Below, in pieces: positions 41,455 through 50,041 of a stretch of 64,000 bases of DNA (positions within the stretch are counted from its first letter, which is position 1; every line of letters begins with the position of its first letter). The translations under genes were made by a program, and so were the position numbers. Under the pieces are notes generated by a model. It searched no databases, was not told where the DNA came from, and saw only the letters and a list, made by a program, of their open reading frames with translations. This DNA comes from JANQPX01 sp041398025 (GTDB taxonomy: Bacteria; Pseudomonadota; Alphaproteobacteria; Geminicoccales; Geminicoccaceae): contig JAWKVM010000014.1 in assembly GCA_041398025.1 (NCBI GenBank), positions 1 through 64,000 on the forward strand, in the 5' to 3' direction.

Positions 41455-42239
41455 GGGGATCGGGACTGTCGTCTGAACGCGTGCACTCGGAGCCTCTGCC
41501 ACGGGGCTTCGATCTCCGCCATTGGGAAACGCTCGGCAGCACCAATGACGAGGCCGCGAGACTGGCCGCCGAAGGAGCCCCTTCCGGCACGATCGTCGTC
41601 GCCGATCGCCAAACTGCCGGCCGCGGTCGTCTCGGACGTGTCTGGGAGTCGCCGGCCGGCAATCTTCACGCCTCGATCATTCTGAGACCGGACTGCGCGC
41701 TGCAGGCTGCAAGCCAGCTTTCGCTGCTCGCTGCGGTCGCCCTTGCCGAAACCCTCGCGGAGCATGGCCCGGACGGTCTCGATCTGAAATTGAAATGGCC
41801 GAACGACGTCCTGATCGGCGGCGCCAAGGTGGCGGGCATTCTCCTGGAGAGTGCGGCCGACAAGGCCGGGCGGCTCGAGCATGTCATTGTCGGCGTGGGT
41901 CTCAATCTGGTCTGGGCGCCGCGTTCCGCAGCCTACCCCGTGACGTCGCTCCAGGCGGAAGGCTTCACCCCCAGAACGGCCCATGCTTGGATCGCTGCCT
42001 ATGTCGGCGCGCTCGGCAACTGGCTTGACCGATGGCAGCGGGACGGCTTTGCTGAAGCCAGGCAGGTTTGGCGTGCGCGAAGCTATGGTTTGGGCGGTCC
42101 GATCCGTCTTCGTCTGAACCGAGAGGAGGTGAAGGGGCGCTTCATCGATCTCACCGAAGGGGGGGCCTTGCTGATCGAACGCGAGAATGGCCAGAGGAGC
42201 GAGCTGACGGTGGGTGACATCGTCTTCGCGGATCATTGA
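41451..42239 (+). CDS. birA: Biotin--[acetyl-CoA-carboxylase] ligase
   Basis: A 262-residue biotin protein ligase that makes biotinyl-5'-AMP and attaches biotin to carboxylase carrier proteins. It has the ETLGSTNDEAARL start, ADRQTAGRGRLGRVWESPAG (the GRGRxGR biotin-AMP loop) and LKWPNDVLIGGAKVAGILLE, followed by the small C-terminal SH3-like domain. There is no N-terminal HTH, so it is the non-regulatory class. The GTG at 41451 overlaps the nuoN stop (GTGA), coupling it to the nuo transcript. Confidence 0.94.
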   Translation: MRGSGLSSERVHSEPLPRGFDLRHWETLGSTNDEAARLAAEGAPSGTIVVADRQTAGRGRLGRVWESPAGNLHASIILRPDCALQAASQLSLLAAVALAETLAEHGPDGLDLKLKWPNDVLIGGAKVAGILLESAADKAGRLEHVIVGVGLNLVWAPRSAAYPVTSLQAEGFTPRTAHAWIAAYVGALGNWLDRWQRDGFAEARQVWRARSYGLGGPIRLRLNREEVKGRFIDLTEGGALLIERENGQRSELTVGDIVFADH

Positions 42240-42258
42240 GCCCCATCGAGACCATGAC

Positions 42259-43053
42259 ATGACCGCGCCGCTGCTTCTCGCCGTCGATGTCGGCAACACC
42301 AACACCGTCTTCGCCGTCTATCGTGACCGCGAACCGCTCGGCCAGTGGCGCATCTCGACGGTGCGCGACCGCACCGGGGACGAATATGCGGCAGCGCTCA
42401 CCCAGCTGATGGCCCTGAATGGCGTCGCCTACAAGGATGTCCAGGATGTCGTGATCTCCTCGGTGGTGCCGCAGGCGCTGTTCGCGCTCAAGCAGATGTG
42501 CCGCGCGGTGTTCGAATGCACGCCGAAAATCGTGCGTGAGAACCTCGGCGTCGGCATACCGATCACGATCGACAACCCCCGCGAGGTCGGCGCTGACCGG
42601 CTGGTGAACGCGGTTGCGGCGCATCGCCGCTATGGCGGACCGCTGATTGTGGTTGATTTCGGCACGGCGACCACTTTCGACATCGTGGATGGCAGTGGTA
42701 GATATTGTGGGGGGGTGATCGCGACCGGTATCAATCTGTCGCTGGAGGCGCTGCACCGCGCGGCTGCCAAGCTGCCGCGAATCGCGGTCGAGCGTCCGGA
42801 TCGGGTGATCGGCGTATCGACGGTCACGGCCATGCAGTCCGGCGTGTTCTTCGGCTATGTCAGCATGATCGAAGGCATGGTGCAGCGCATCAAGGCGGAG
42901 TTCGGCGAGGAGATGACGGTGATCGCCACGGGCGGGCTCGGGGGTCTGTTCGACGAGGCCACCGACAGCATCGATCGCTATGACCGCGATCTAACCATGG
43001 CCGGGTTGGTGGAGCTGTTCTACGACGATCGGCCGATCGAGACGAATGACTGA
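42259..43053 (+). CDS. coaX: Type III pantothenate kinase
   Basis: A 264-residue CoaX, ATP-dependent kinase for the first step of CoA synthesis, of the acetate-kinase/actin fold. It has LLAVDVGNTNTVFAVY (phosphate 1 motif with catalytic Asp), PREVGADRLVNAVAAHRRYG, LIVVDFGTATTFDIVDG and VIATGGLGGLFDEATD. The ATG at 42259 is chosen from these motifs. The gene overlaps the alternative upstream start of the RNase J gene by eight bases. Confidence 0.95.
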   Translation: MTAPLLLAVDVGNTNTVFAVYRDREPLGQWRISTVRDRTGDEYAAALTQLMALNGVAYKDVQDVVISSVVPQALFALKQMCRAVFECTPKIVRENLGVGIPITIDNPREVGADRLVNAVAAHRRYGGPLIVVDFGTATTFDIVDGSGRYCGGVIATGINLSLEALHRAAAKLPRIAVERPDRVIGVSTVTAMQSGVFFGYVSMIEGMVQRIKAEFGEEMTVIATGGLGGLFDEATDSIDRYDRDLTMAGLVELFYDDRPIETND

Positions 43054-43066
43054 AAACGGGGTGTTG

Positions 43067-44767
43067 ATGGATCAGGAGTTGTTATTCGTGCCGCTTGGCG
43101 GTGCCGGCGAGATCGGGCTCAACCTCAATCTCTATGGCATGGACGACCAGTGGCTGATGGTCGATCTCGGCATCACCTTCGCCGACGAATATCTGCCGGG
43201 TGCCGACATCATTCTGCCCGAGACCCGGTTCATCGAGGAGCGCAGCCACGAGCTGAAGGGGCTCGTTCTGACCCATGCGCACGAAGATCATTTCGGCGCC
43301 GTGCCCTATCTCTGGGATCGCCTGCGCTGCCCCATCTACTGCACGGCGTTTACCGCGAGCCTCCTGCAGAAGAAGCTCGAGGAGTCGCCGCTGAGACCGA
43401 GCGATGTGCCGATCCGCGTGGTCGCCCCTGGCGAGCGCTTCCAGGTCGGCCCGTTCGATTGCGGCCTGATCCACATGACCCATTCGATCCCGGAGGCCAA
43501 TGCGCTCAGCATCCGGACCCCCCTCGGCAATCTGCTGCATACCGGGGACTGGAAGCTGGATCCTGCCCCGCTGCTCGGCGAGACTACGGCGACCGACGAT
43601 CTGGAGAGCTTCGGCAAGGAGGGCGTTCTCGCCCTGATCGCCGATTCGACCAACGTGCTGACGCCCGGTACCTCCGGCTCTGAGGCCGAAGTGCGCGACA
43701 GCCTGAAGGACCTGGTTGCGAGCCTGCCGCACCGGGTGGTCATTACCACCTTCGCGTCCAACGTCGCCCGGCTGGAGACCGCGATCCATGTCGGTGCCGC
43801 GACCGGCCGTCAGGTCTGCGCGGTCGGCCGCTCCATGCGCCGCATGCTGCAGGTCGCGGCCGAGGTCGGCTATCTCAAGAACCTGCCGCCACTGATCGAC
43901 GAGCGCACCGCCGCCGACTTGCCGCGGGACAAGGTCCTCTGGGTCGCGACCGGCTGCCAGGGCGAGGCGCGTGCCGCCATGGCGCGCATCGCCTACGGCC
44001 AGCATCCGAGCGTCAAGCTGCAGCCGGGTGACACGGTGATCTTCTCCTCCAAGATCATCCCCGGCAATGAGCGCACGCTCTACAACCTGCACAACACCCT
44101 GGTCGGCCACGGCATCGAGGTGATCACCGAGCAGGACCATTTCGTCCACGTCTCCGGCCATCCCTGCCGCGACGAGATCGAGCAGATGTACCGCTGGATC
44201 AAGCCGAAGATCGCGATTCCCGTCCATGGCGAGGCCCGCCATCTGCATGAGCATGTGGCGTTCGCGAGGCAGCTCGGCGTCGACAAGGCGCTCGACGTCA
44301 GGAACGGCGACATGGTGCGCCTTGCCCCCGGCGACGCGATGGTGATCGACGAGGTGCCCACCGGGCGCATGGTGCTGGAGAACGACGAGCTGATCGATGC
44401 CGGCGACGACCTGTTCAGGACCCGCCGGCGTCTGATGGCCCACGGCACCATCATGGTCGGTATCGTGCTCGATCAGGTCGGTAGTCTTCTCGCCCCGCCG
44501 AAGCTGTCCTCCTTCGGTGCCGTCGACCTCGATCGCGACGACGGCTTCGCCGACAACGTGCTCGCCGAGGTGGAAAATGCCGTCGAGGATCTGAACGATG
44601 ACGATGCGCTCGACGACGGGCGCATCCGTGACACCGTGCGTGCGGCCGTGCGCCGCTCCTGCAGTCTGATGCGTCAGAAACGCCCGATCATCGAGGTGCA
44701 GATCACCAGGCTCGATCCGCATGTGCTCGAGGGGCTGGTCAGCCAGGAAACCTCATCCGCATCCTGA
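43067..44767 (+). CDS. rnj: Ribonuclease J
   Basis: Metallo-beta-lactamase/beta-CASP RNase, 566 residues, acting in mRNA decay and 5'-end maturation of rRNA in alphaproteobacteria. Motifs: VPLGGAGEIGLNLNLYG, the zinc-binding LVLTHAHEDHFGAVPYLW, HTGDWKLDPAPL, the beta-CASP block TTFASNVARLETAIHVG and IPVHGEARHLHEHVAFA. The ATG at 43067 is preferred because GGGG lies five bases upstream and the conserved N-terminus starts directly after it; an in-frame ATG at 43046 inside coaX is the alternative. Confidence 0.95.
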   Translation: MDQELLFVPLGGAGEIGLNLNLYGMDDQWLMVDLGITFADEYLPGADIILPETRFIEERSHELKGLVLTHAHEDHFGAVPYLWDRLRCPIYCTAFTASLLQKKLEESPLRPSDVPIRVVAPGERFQVGPFDCGLIHMTHSIPEANALSIRTPLGNLLHTGDWKLDPAPLLGETTATDDLESFGKEGVLALIADSTNVLTPGTSGSEAEVRDSLKDLVASLPHRVVITTFASNVARLETAIHVGAATGRQVCAVGRSMRRMLQVAAEVGYLKNLPPLIDERTAADLPRDKVLWVATGCQGEARAAMARIAYGQHPSVKLQPGDTVIFSSKIIPGNERTLYNLHNTLVGHGIEVITEQDHFVHVSGHPCRDEIEQMYRWIKPKIAIPVHGEARHLHEHVAFARQLGVDKALDVRNGDMVRLAPGDAMVIDEVPTGRMVLENDELIDAGDDLFRTRRRLMAHGTIMVGIVLDQVGSLLAPPKLSSFGAVDLDRDDGFADNVLAEVENAVEDLNDDDALDDGRIRDTVRAAVRRSCSLMRQKRPIIEVQITRLDPHVLEGLVSQETSSAS

Positions 44768-44782
44768 GCCCGGAGACAGGTC

Positions 44783-45187
<405 letters not shown>

Positions 45188-45196
45188 GCCCGGTTC

Positions 45197-45442
45197 ATGG
45201 ACCTCTTCACATCAGGTGTCACCTTTCTGATCGTGTGGTGGCTCATCCTGTTCATGGTGCTCCCCTTCGGTGCCGCGCCGCCGGACGAGGTTTCGGAAGG
45301 CCATGCGAGCAGTGCGCCTGCCAAGCCGCGCCTGCTGCTCAAGCTGCTGATCACCACGGTCCTGGCGATCGGCGCGACTGTCCTGATTCATTGGTTTCTG
45401 CAGAGCGGTCTGGTTGAACTCAGGCCCGGCAGCAGCGGCTAG
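45197..45442 (+). CDS. DUF1467 family membrane protein
   Basis: An 81-residue protein with two transmembrane helices (residues about 5-24, FTSGVTFLIVWWLILFMVLP, and 46-68, LLLKLLITTVLAIGATVLIH) joined by a polar loop rich in Ala, Ser and Pro. This is the DUF1467 pattern, found next to mce and proS in many alphaproteobacteria. Function is unknown. It ends the nuo-birA-coaX-rnj-mce run; a hairpin follows directly. Confidence 0.88.
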   Translation: MDLFTSGVTFLIVWWLILFMVLPFGAAPPDEVSEGHASSAPAKPRLLLKLLITTVLAIGATVLIHWFLQSGLVELRPGSSG

Positions 45443-45462
45443 AAAGCCCGACCCGGCTTTCT
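45441..45462 (+). terminator. Hairpin after the DUF1467 gene, probable terminator
   Basis: AGAAAGCC (45441-45448) and GGCTTTCT (45455-45462) form a perfect 8-bp stem with a 6-base loop, overlapping the stop codon of the DUF1467 gene. The following sequence has T-rich patches (GCTTTGCCTTTC) but no clean T run, so termination may be partial. Confidence 0.5.
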
Positions 45463-45842
45463 GCTTTGCCTTTCGGTAGAAATCCGTCACGCTCGCCCCG
45501 GATCGATCGATTCGAGGGGTGATTCCTGTCTAACAGTCTGAAAAAACAGAAAAACTATCAGACGGAGGACATGCCGCCGGCAGGCGCTGTTGTCACGAGG
45601 AATGGCGCGCGTCGATCATCTATGGGCACGGCCGATGAAACGATCCTTGTCGATTCGTCTCCGGGAATAGACATGTAAAAAATTCCGACAACTTGCGATT
45701 TTCCCAGCAAAAGAGCCAGTATTTCGCTTATCCTCTTGATCTATTTCTTGAAAAATAAATACAAATAAAATTTGATGAAAAATTTCTCTCAATCTAACCA
45801 TAAAACTACACCATTAATACTTCATCATCGTTAATTTTTCTC
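45463..45842. other. Spacer with strong AT-rich core, no gene seen
   Basis: About 380 bp. The right two thirds (about 45660-45842) are far richer in A and T than anything else in the window, with runs such as GAAAAATAAATACAAATAAA. No frame here has a start with a ribosome-binding site and a protein-like composition. It probably serves as an upstream promoter (UP-like) region for the small RNA that follows, or is foreign DNA. Confidence 0.5.
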
Positions 45843-45871
45843 TTGCCAATAGTGAAATCCCACGCCATATT
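45843..45871 (+). promoter_or_regulatory. Promoter of the small RNA
   Basis: TTGCCA (45843-45848), exactly 17 bp, CATATT (45866-45871). Transcription would start about 45876-45878, just where the first RNA hairpin begins. The AT-rich DNA immediately upstream would act as an UP-like element. Confidence 0.6.
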
Positions 45872-45876
45872 AGTGA

Positions 45877-45970
45877 GGTGTTCATGGGATGTTTCCCTGT
45901 GACACCCGACTTGAGGCGTTTCCTCCCTACCTTAGCCGCGTCAGTTCGCTGACGCGGCTACTTTTCTTTT
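45877..45970 (+). ncRNA. Small RNA of the suhB/mmgR (alpha-r8) type
   Basis: About 94 nt with no reading frame, preceded by its own promoter and ended by a strong terminator. A 5' hairpin forms from GGTGT..CA.GGGA and TCCC.TG..ACACC (45877-45906). Then comes the single-stranded TTGAGGCGTTTCCTCCCTAC: the 10-mer TTTCCTCCCT (45919-45928) is the conserved unpaired seed I know for the alphaproteobacterial mmgR/suhB RNAs. The terminator stem follows. In Sinorhizobium mmgR limits polyhydroxybutyrate storage. The CU-rich seed can pair with Shine-Dalgarno sequences, so it probably represses translation of target mRNAs with Hfq. The family call is from motif and layout only. Confidence 0.75.
45933..45970 (+). 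terminator. Intrinsic terminator of the small RNA
   Basis: TAGCCGCGTCAG (45933-45944), loop TTCG, CTGACGCGGCTA (45949-45960): a perfect 12-bp stem with a UUCG tetraloop, then CTTTTCTTTT. It is very strong and follows no protein gene, which is what pointed to the small RNA gene upstream. The region from here to proS (45971-46234) shows no further feature. Confidence 0.92.
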
Positions 45971-46234
45971 GGGCGGTGGGAACATCGAATCAAAGGCTTG
46001 GCGCCTCGGCAGGACAGAGTGCGGCAGGCCGGGGGAGAACCAGCTTCGCGTCATGGTTTTCAATCTCAGGGCAATAAGCCGCCTCGATGCCCTTGCCGGG
46101 CGAAGATGACGATGGCGGTGGACAGGGCCGCAAAGGGCCGAAAAGCCATCATTGTCATGCCGGGCCGATGCCCCTAGATTAGCGCCGCCATTCGGCCCCT
46201 TGATCATGGCTCCCAGACCGCGGACCGATTCGAT

Positions 46235-47524
46235 ATGCGCCTTTCCCGGTATTTCCTGCCGCTTTTGAAGGAAACCCCTTCCGAAGCACAGATCGTCTCC
46301 CATCAGCTCATGCTGCGCGCCGGCATGATCCGGCAGAGCTCCGCCGGCATCTACAGCTGGCTCCCCTTGGGTTACAAGGTGCTGAGGAAGGTCGAGCAGA
46401 TCGTGCGCGAGGAGATGGATCTCGCCGGCTGTCAGGAAGTGCTGATGCCGTCGATCCAGCCCGCAGAGCTCTGGCGCGAGAGCGGTCGCTATGACGACTA
46501 CGGCAAGGAGATGCTGCGGATCACCGATCGCCACGAGCGCGACATGCTCTACGGGCCGACCCACGAGGAGGTGATCACCGACATCTTCCGCCGCAGCATC
46601 AGGAGCTACAAGGACCTCCCGCAGAACCTCTATCAGATCCAGTGGAAGTTCCGGGACGAGGTGCGGCCCCGTTTCGGCGTGATGCGCGGCCGCGAGTTCC
46701 TGATGAAGGATAATTACTCCTTCGATCTGGATTTCGAGGGTGCGCTCAAGTCCTACAACGCCATGTTCCTCGCCTATCTCAAGACCTTCAAGCGCATGGG
46801 TCTGACCGCGATTCCGATGCGTGCGGAGAGTGGTGCTATCGGCGGCGATCTCAGCCACGAGTTCCAGATCCTGGCCGAGACCGGCGAGAGTGCGGCTTAC
46901 TACGATGCCGCCTTCGAGGACATCGACTTCATGGCCGATGACCTCGACATCGAGCAGCTGAAGGGTCTCTACGCCGCGACCGACGACCAGCATGACCCCG
47001 CCGCCTGTCCGGTGCCCGCCGATCGCCTGCGCTCCGGGCGCGGCATCGAGGTGGGCCACATCTTCTATTTCGGCACCAAATATTCCAAGCCCATGGGCGC
47101 CGTGGTCATGGGCCCGGACGGCGAGGACGTGCCGGTCGAGATGGGCAGCTACGGCATCGGTGTTTCCCGGCTCGTCGGCGCCCTGATCGAAGCCTTCCAC
47201 GACGATGATGGCATCATCTGGCCGGAGCCGGTGGCGCCCTTCGATCTCGGCCTGATCAACCTCCGCCCCGGCGACGATGCTTGCGACGCGGCGGTCTCCG
47301 ACCTTGAGGTCAAACTCGGGAAAGCCGGTCTGGATGTTCTCGTCGACGATCGGGACGAGCGTCCCGGCGCCAAGTTCGCGGCGATGGATCTGATCGGGCT
47401 TCCCTGGCAGGTCGTGATCGGACCGCGTGGCCTCAAAGAGGGTGTCGTCGAACTCAAGCATCGCGCTACCGGCGACCGCTCGGAACTCTCGCCCGAAGCC
47501 CTCGTTCAGCGTTTCGCCGGCTGA
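46235..47524 (+). CDS. proS: Proline--tRNA ligase (short alphaproteobacterial form)
   Basis: Class II aminoacyl-tRNA synthetase of 429 residues. Motif 1 region MLRAGMIRQSSAGIYSWLPLG, motif 2 QIQWKFRDEVRPRFGVMRGREFLMKD, and the motif 3 region MGSYGIGVSRLVGALIE are present, followed by the anticodon-binding domain. The roughly 180-residue INS editing domain of bacterial ProS is missing between motifs 2 and 3, as is normal for the alphaproteobacterial type of about 430-440 residues. It overlaps the start of lolC by one base (TGATG). Confidence 0.96.
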   Translation: MRLSRYFLPLLKETPSEAQIVSHQLMLRAGMIRQSSAGIYSWLPLGYKVLRKVEQIVREEMDLAGCQEVLMPSIQPAELWRESGRYDDYGKEMLRITDRHERDMLYGPTHEEVITDIFRRSIRSYKDLPQNLYQIQWKFRDEVRPRFGVMRGREFLMKDNYSFDLDFEGALKSYNAMFLAYLKTFKRMGLTAIPMRAESGAIGGDLSHEFQILAETGESAAYYDAAFEDIDFMADDLDIEQLKGLYAATDDQHDPAACPVPADRLRSGRGIEVGHIFYFGTKYSKPMGAVVMGPDGEDVPVEMGSYGIGVSRLVGALIEAFHDDDGIIWPEPVAPFDLGLINLRPGDDACDAAVSDLEVKLGKAGLDVLVDDRDERPGAKFAAMDLIGLPWQVVIGPRGLKEGVVELKHRATGDRSELSPEALVQRFAG

Positions 47525-48765
47525 TGTTCGGCTCCGTCGAGCGCTGGGTTGCAGGCCGCTATCTCCGGCCGCGCCGCGAAGAGGGCTTCATCTCGGTGAT
47601 CGCGCTCTTCTCCCTCCTCGGCATCATGCTCGGCGTCGGCACGCTGATCGTCGTGCTCGCGGTGATGAGCGGCTACCGCGCCGAGATCATGGGGGTGCTC
47701 CAGGGCGTGGGCGGTCATTTCGTGGTGCGCGCCGGACCCCAGGGCATCACCGACTTTGACGGCATTGCCGAGCGCATCCGTGCCTTGAATGGCATCGAGA
47801 GCGTCACACCCATGGTCGAAGGCCAGGTGATGGCGACCGCCAACGGCGTCGCCTCGGGCGCCGTCGTGCGCGGCGTTCGCCAAGACGACCTGCTACACCA
47901 GAAACTCCTGCCGAAGAGCATTGTCGCCGGCAATATCAGGAACATCAGCGACAAGCGCATCGGGCTCGGCACGCGCATGGCGCTCAGGATGGGCGTGGGC
48001 GTCGGCGACAAGGTCACGCTGATTTCGCCGAACGGCAACGCCACCGCCTTCGGCACGGTGCCGCGCATGAAGGCCTATGAGATCGGCGCCCTGTTCGAAG
48101 TCGGCATGTACGACTACGACAACACCTTCGTCCTGATGCCGATGGAGGACGCGCAGATCTACTTCCAGCAGGAGGACAAGGCCTCCCTGATTGAGATCAT
48201 GGTCGACGATCCCGACGATGTCGCCGGCTACCGCGCCGAGATCGGCCCGCTGGTCGGCGGTGTCGGGAGCCTGGTCGACTGGCAGCAGATGAACAATCAG
48301 TTCTTCAACGCGCTCAAGGTCGAAAGGAACGTGCTCTTCCTGATCCTCTCGCTGATCATCATGGTCGCCGCCTTCAACATCATCTCCGGCATGATCATGC
48401 TGGTGAAGGAGAAGGGCAGGGACATCGCGATTCTCCGGACCGTGGGCGCGACCCGCGGCACGATCATGCGCATCTTCTTCATGAGCGGTGCGGCGATCGG
48501 CGTCACCGGCACGCTGCTCGGCTTCATCATCGGCATTCTGTTCGCCGACAATATCGAGACCATCCAGGGATGGATCGAAGGGATCACCGGCAACGAGCTC
48601 TTTGCCGCCGAGGTCTATTTCCTCTCCCATCTGCCGACCCGCATCGAAACGCCGGATGTGGTGAGCGTGGTCGCCATGGGCCTCGTGCTATCCCTGCTCG
48701 CGACCCTCTACCCGGCTTGGCGCGCCGCCAATCTCGATCCGGTCGAGGCGCTTCGCTATGAATGA
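47524..48765 (+). CDS. lolC: Lipoprotein-releasing ABC transporter permease, LolC/LolE
   Basis: Inner-membrane permease of 413 residues. It has one N-terminal transmembrane helix (ISVIALFSLLGIMLGVGTLI), a large periplasmic domain, and three C-terminal helices (FLILSLIIMVAAFNIISGMI onward) with the KEKGRDIAILRTVGATRGTI coupling motif. With LolD it detaches outer-membrane lipoproteins for transfer to LolA. A single LolC/E gene is present, as is usual in alphaproteobacteria. It starts inside the proS stop codon and is followed by lolD after nine bases. Confidence 0.95.
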   Translation: MFGSVERWVAGRYLRPRREEGFISVIALFSLLGIMLGVGTLIVVLAVMSGYRAEIMGVLQGVGGHFVVRAGPQGITDFDGIAERIRALNGIESVTPMVEGQVMATANGVASGAVVRGVRQDDLLHQKLLPKSIVAGNIRNISDKRIGLGTRMALRMGVGVGDKVTLISPNGNATAFGTVPRMKAYEIGALFEVGMYDYDNTFVLMPMEDAQIYFQQEDKASLIEIMVDDPDDVAGYRAEIGPLVGGVGSLVDWQQMNNQFFNALKVERNVLFLILSLIIMVAAFNIISGMIMLVKEKGRDIAILRTVGATRGTIMRIFFMSGAAIGVTGTLLGFIIGILFADNIETIQGWIEGITGNELFAAEVYFLSHLPTRIETPDVVSVVAMGLVLSLLATLYPAWRAANLDPVEALRYE

Positions 48766-48774
48766 GGCTGGACG

Positions 48775-49530
48775 ATGAGTGATGTGGCCGCGGCAAGGAC
48801 CTTACCCGGTGACGACCTAGCGCCCATGGAGAACTCCGGCAACGTAAGGCCCCACGCCGCTGGCGTGGCGCTGAGTTTGCGGGATGTGCGCAGACGCTTT
48901 CACCAGGGCGAGGCTGCCCTCGACGTGCTGCGCGGCGTCGATCTCGACCTGCCCGCCGGCGAGGTGAGGGCGCTGGTCGGCCCCTCGGGTGCCGGCAAAT
49001 CGACGCTCCTGCAGATCGCGGGGCTCCTGGAACGCCCGGACAGCGGTGAGGTGGTCCTCACCGGCGAGAGCTGCTCCAAGCTCGGCGATGGTGCGCGCAC
49101 GCGGCTCAGGCGCGAGAAGCTCGGCTTCGTCTACCAGTTCCATCACCTCCTCCCCGAATTCAATGCGCTGGAAAATGTCGTTCTGCCGCAGATGCTTGCC
49201 GGACGTTCCAGACGCGATGCCTCGGATCGCGCGATGGAGCTTCTGACCGCGCTCGGCGTTGGCGAGCGCGTGACCCACCGGCCGGCGAGGCTCTCTGGCG
49301 GCGAGCAGCAGCGGGTCGCGATCGCCCGCGCTCTTGCCAATCGCCCCGCCGTGCTCCTCGCCGACGAACCCACGGGCAATCTCGACGAGGAAACCGCCGA
49401 CGGCGTCTTCAACATGTTGCTCAAGACCATCCGCGAGGAAGGCAGCGCCCTTCTGGTCGCCACCCACAACCCCGACCTCGCCCGCCGCGCCGATGGCATC
49501 GCCCGCCTGCAAAACGGCCTGGTGGTGTGA
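48775..49530 (+). CDS. lolD: Lipoprotein-releasing ABC transporter ATP-binding protein
   Basis: ABC ATPase of 251 residues powering LolC/E. Walker A ALVGPSGAGKSTLLQIAGLL, Q-loop YQFHHLLPEFNALENV, signature LSGGEQQRVAIARAL, Walker B AVLLADEPTGNLDEETAD and the switch His in LLVATHNPDLA are all intact. The roughly 30-residue N-terminal lead-in is longer than usual; an internal ATG in APMENSGNVRP is an alternative start. Its stop codon lies in the first hairpin loop of repeat copy 3. Confidence 0.95.
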   Translation: MSDVAAARTLPGDDLAPMENSGNVRPHAAGVALSLRDVRRRFHQGEAALDVLRGVDLDLPAGEVRALVGPSGAGKSTLLQIAGLLERPDSGEVVLTGESCSKLGDGARTRLRREKLGFVYQFHHLLPEFNALENVVLPQMLAGRSRRDASDRAMELLTALGVGERVTHRPARLSGGEQQRVAIARALANRPAVLLADEPTGNLDEETADGVFNMLLKTIREEGSALLVATHNPDLARRADGIARLQNGLVV

Positions 49531-49600
49531 CCACCTCATGGACTCGGACCGCCTGTGCCTGGAGCGGCGGTATGCGGCCAGGTTTTCGGGCTCGGTGCCG
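49521..49600 (+). repeat. Dispersed 80-bp structured repeat, copy 3
   Basis: Third copy. Hairpin 1 is GGTGGT-GTG-ACCACC (49521-49535), and its loop plus the next base form the lolD stop TGA. Hairpin 2 pairs ACCGCC (49548-49553) with GGCGGT (49566-49571), where copies 1 and 2 have a T-A pair at the fifth position; both sides of the stem changed together. The tail GTATGCGGCCAGGTTTT is conserved. A further hairpin GGCGAAGG/CCTTCGCC (about 49622-49645) follows in this copy only. Confidence 0.75.
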
Positions 49601-49751
49601 ATGCTGCGGCTTGGCGGGATGGGGCGAAGGGTCGGGTGCCTTCGCCGCCTGATGGTGCCTGCGATGTTCGCAATCGGCGCTATCCCATAGGCTGTGGTGA
49701 CCATTCACCCGCTTGGGTTCCTGGGCATGTTCCAGCCCAGCAATAGGAAAA

Positions 49752-49891
49752 TCTTAACCCTCCGCCCGTATGATCCAGGTTCTGGTCCATGCGATCCTGG
49801 GAATCCGCCCGCCCGTCAGAATGGGTGAGCGAGGCTCGGACTCCCAGGATCGCATGGACCAGAATGCGATTCTGGCGTGGAGAGGTTAAGA
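49752..49891. mobile_element. 140-bp element with terminal and internal inverted repeats (MITE-like candidate)
   Basis: The ends are TCTTAACC (49752-49759) and GGTTAAGA (49884-49891), a perfect 8-bp terminal inverted repeat. Nested inside is a perfect 23-bp inverted repeat (49780-49802 and 49842-49864; core GGTCCATGCGATCCTGG) with a 39-bp centre, and the right arm adds CCAGAAT-GCG-ATTCTGG. The size, short terminal repeats and lack of coding fit a miniature inverted-repeat element or a large structured RNA. Target-site duplication is not clear. No transposase is nearby. Confidence 0.5.
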
Positions 49892-50041
49892 AACGATGAA
49901 GCTTGACGGTGGTGACGTCGGGCGCCAGGCCTTGGGAGAAGATCCGTGCAGGACCCGCATCGGGTTTCGCCCTCGGCAGGTGGTGCTACGGGCGTGTAGA
50001 CCTATCTCTTATGACGTGCGTCCTGACCGGAGGCTTTGCCC
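49892..50041. other. Spacer before the small membrane gene
   Basis: No gene recognised. The stretch 49601-49751 to the left of the inverted-repeat element is likewise empty apart from the extra hairpin described with repeat copy 3. Confidence 0.4.

Noticed and set aside
45616..45801. 61-codon minus-strand ORF in the AT-rich tract
   Set aside because: Lies in extreme-composition DNA with no supporting start signal; better explained as non-coding upstream DNA of the small RNA.
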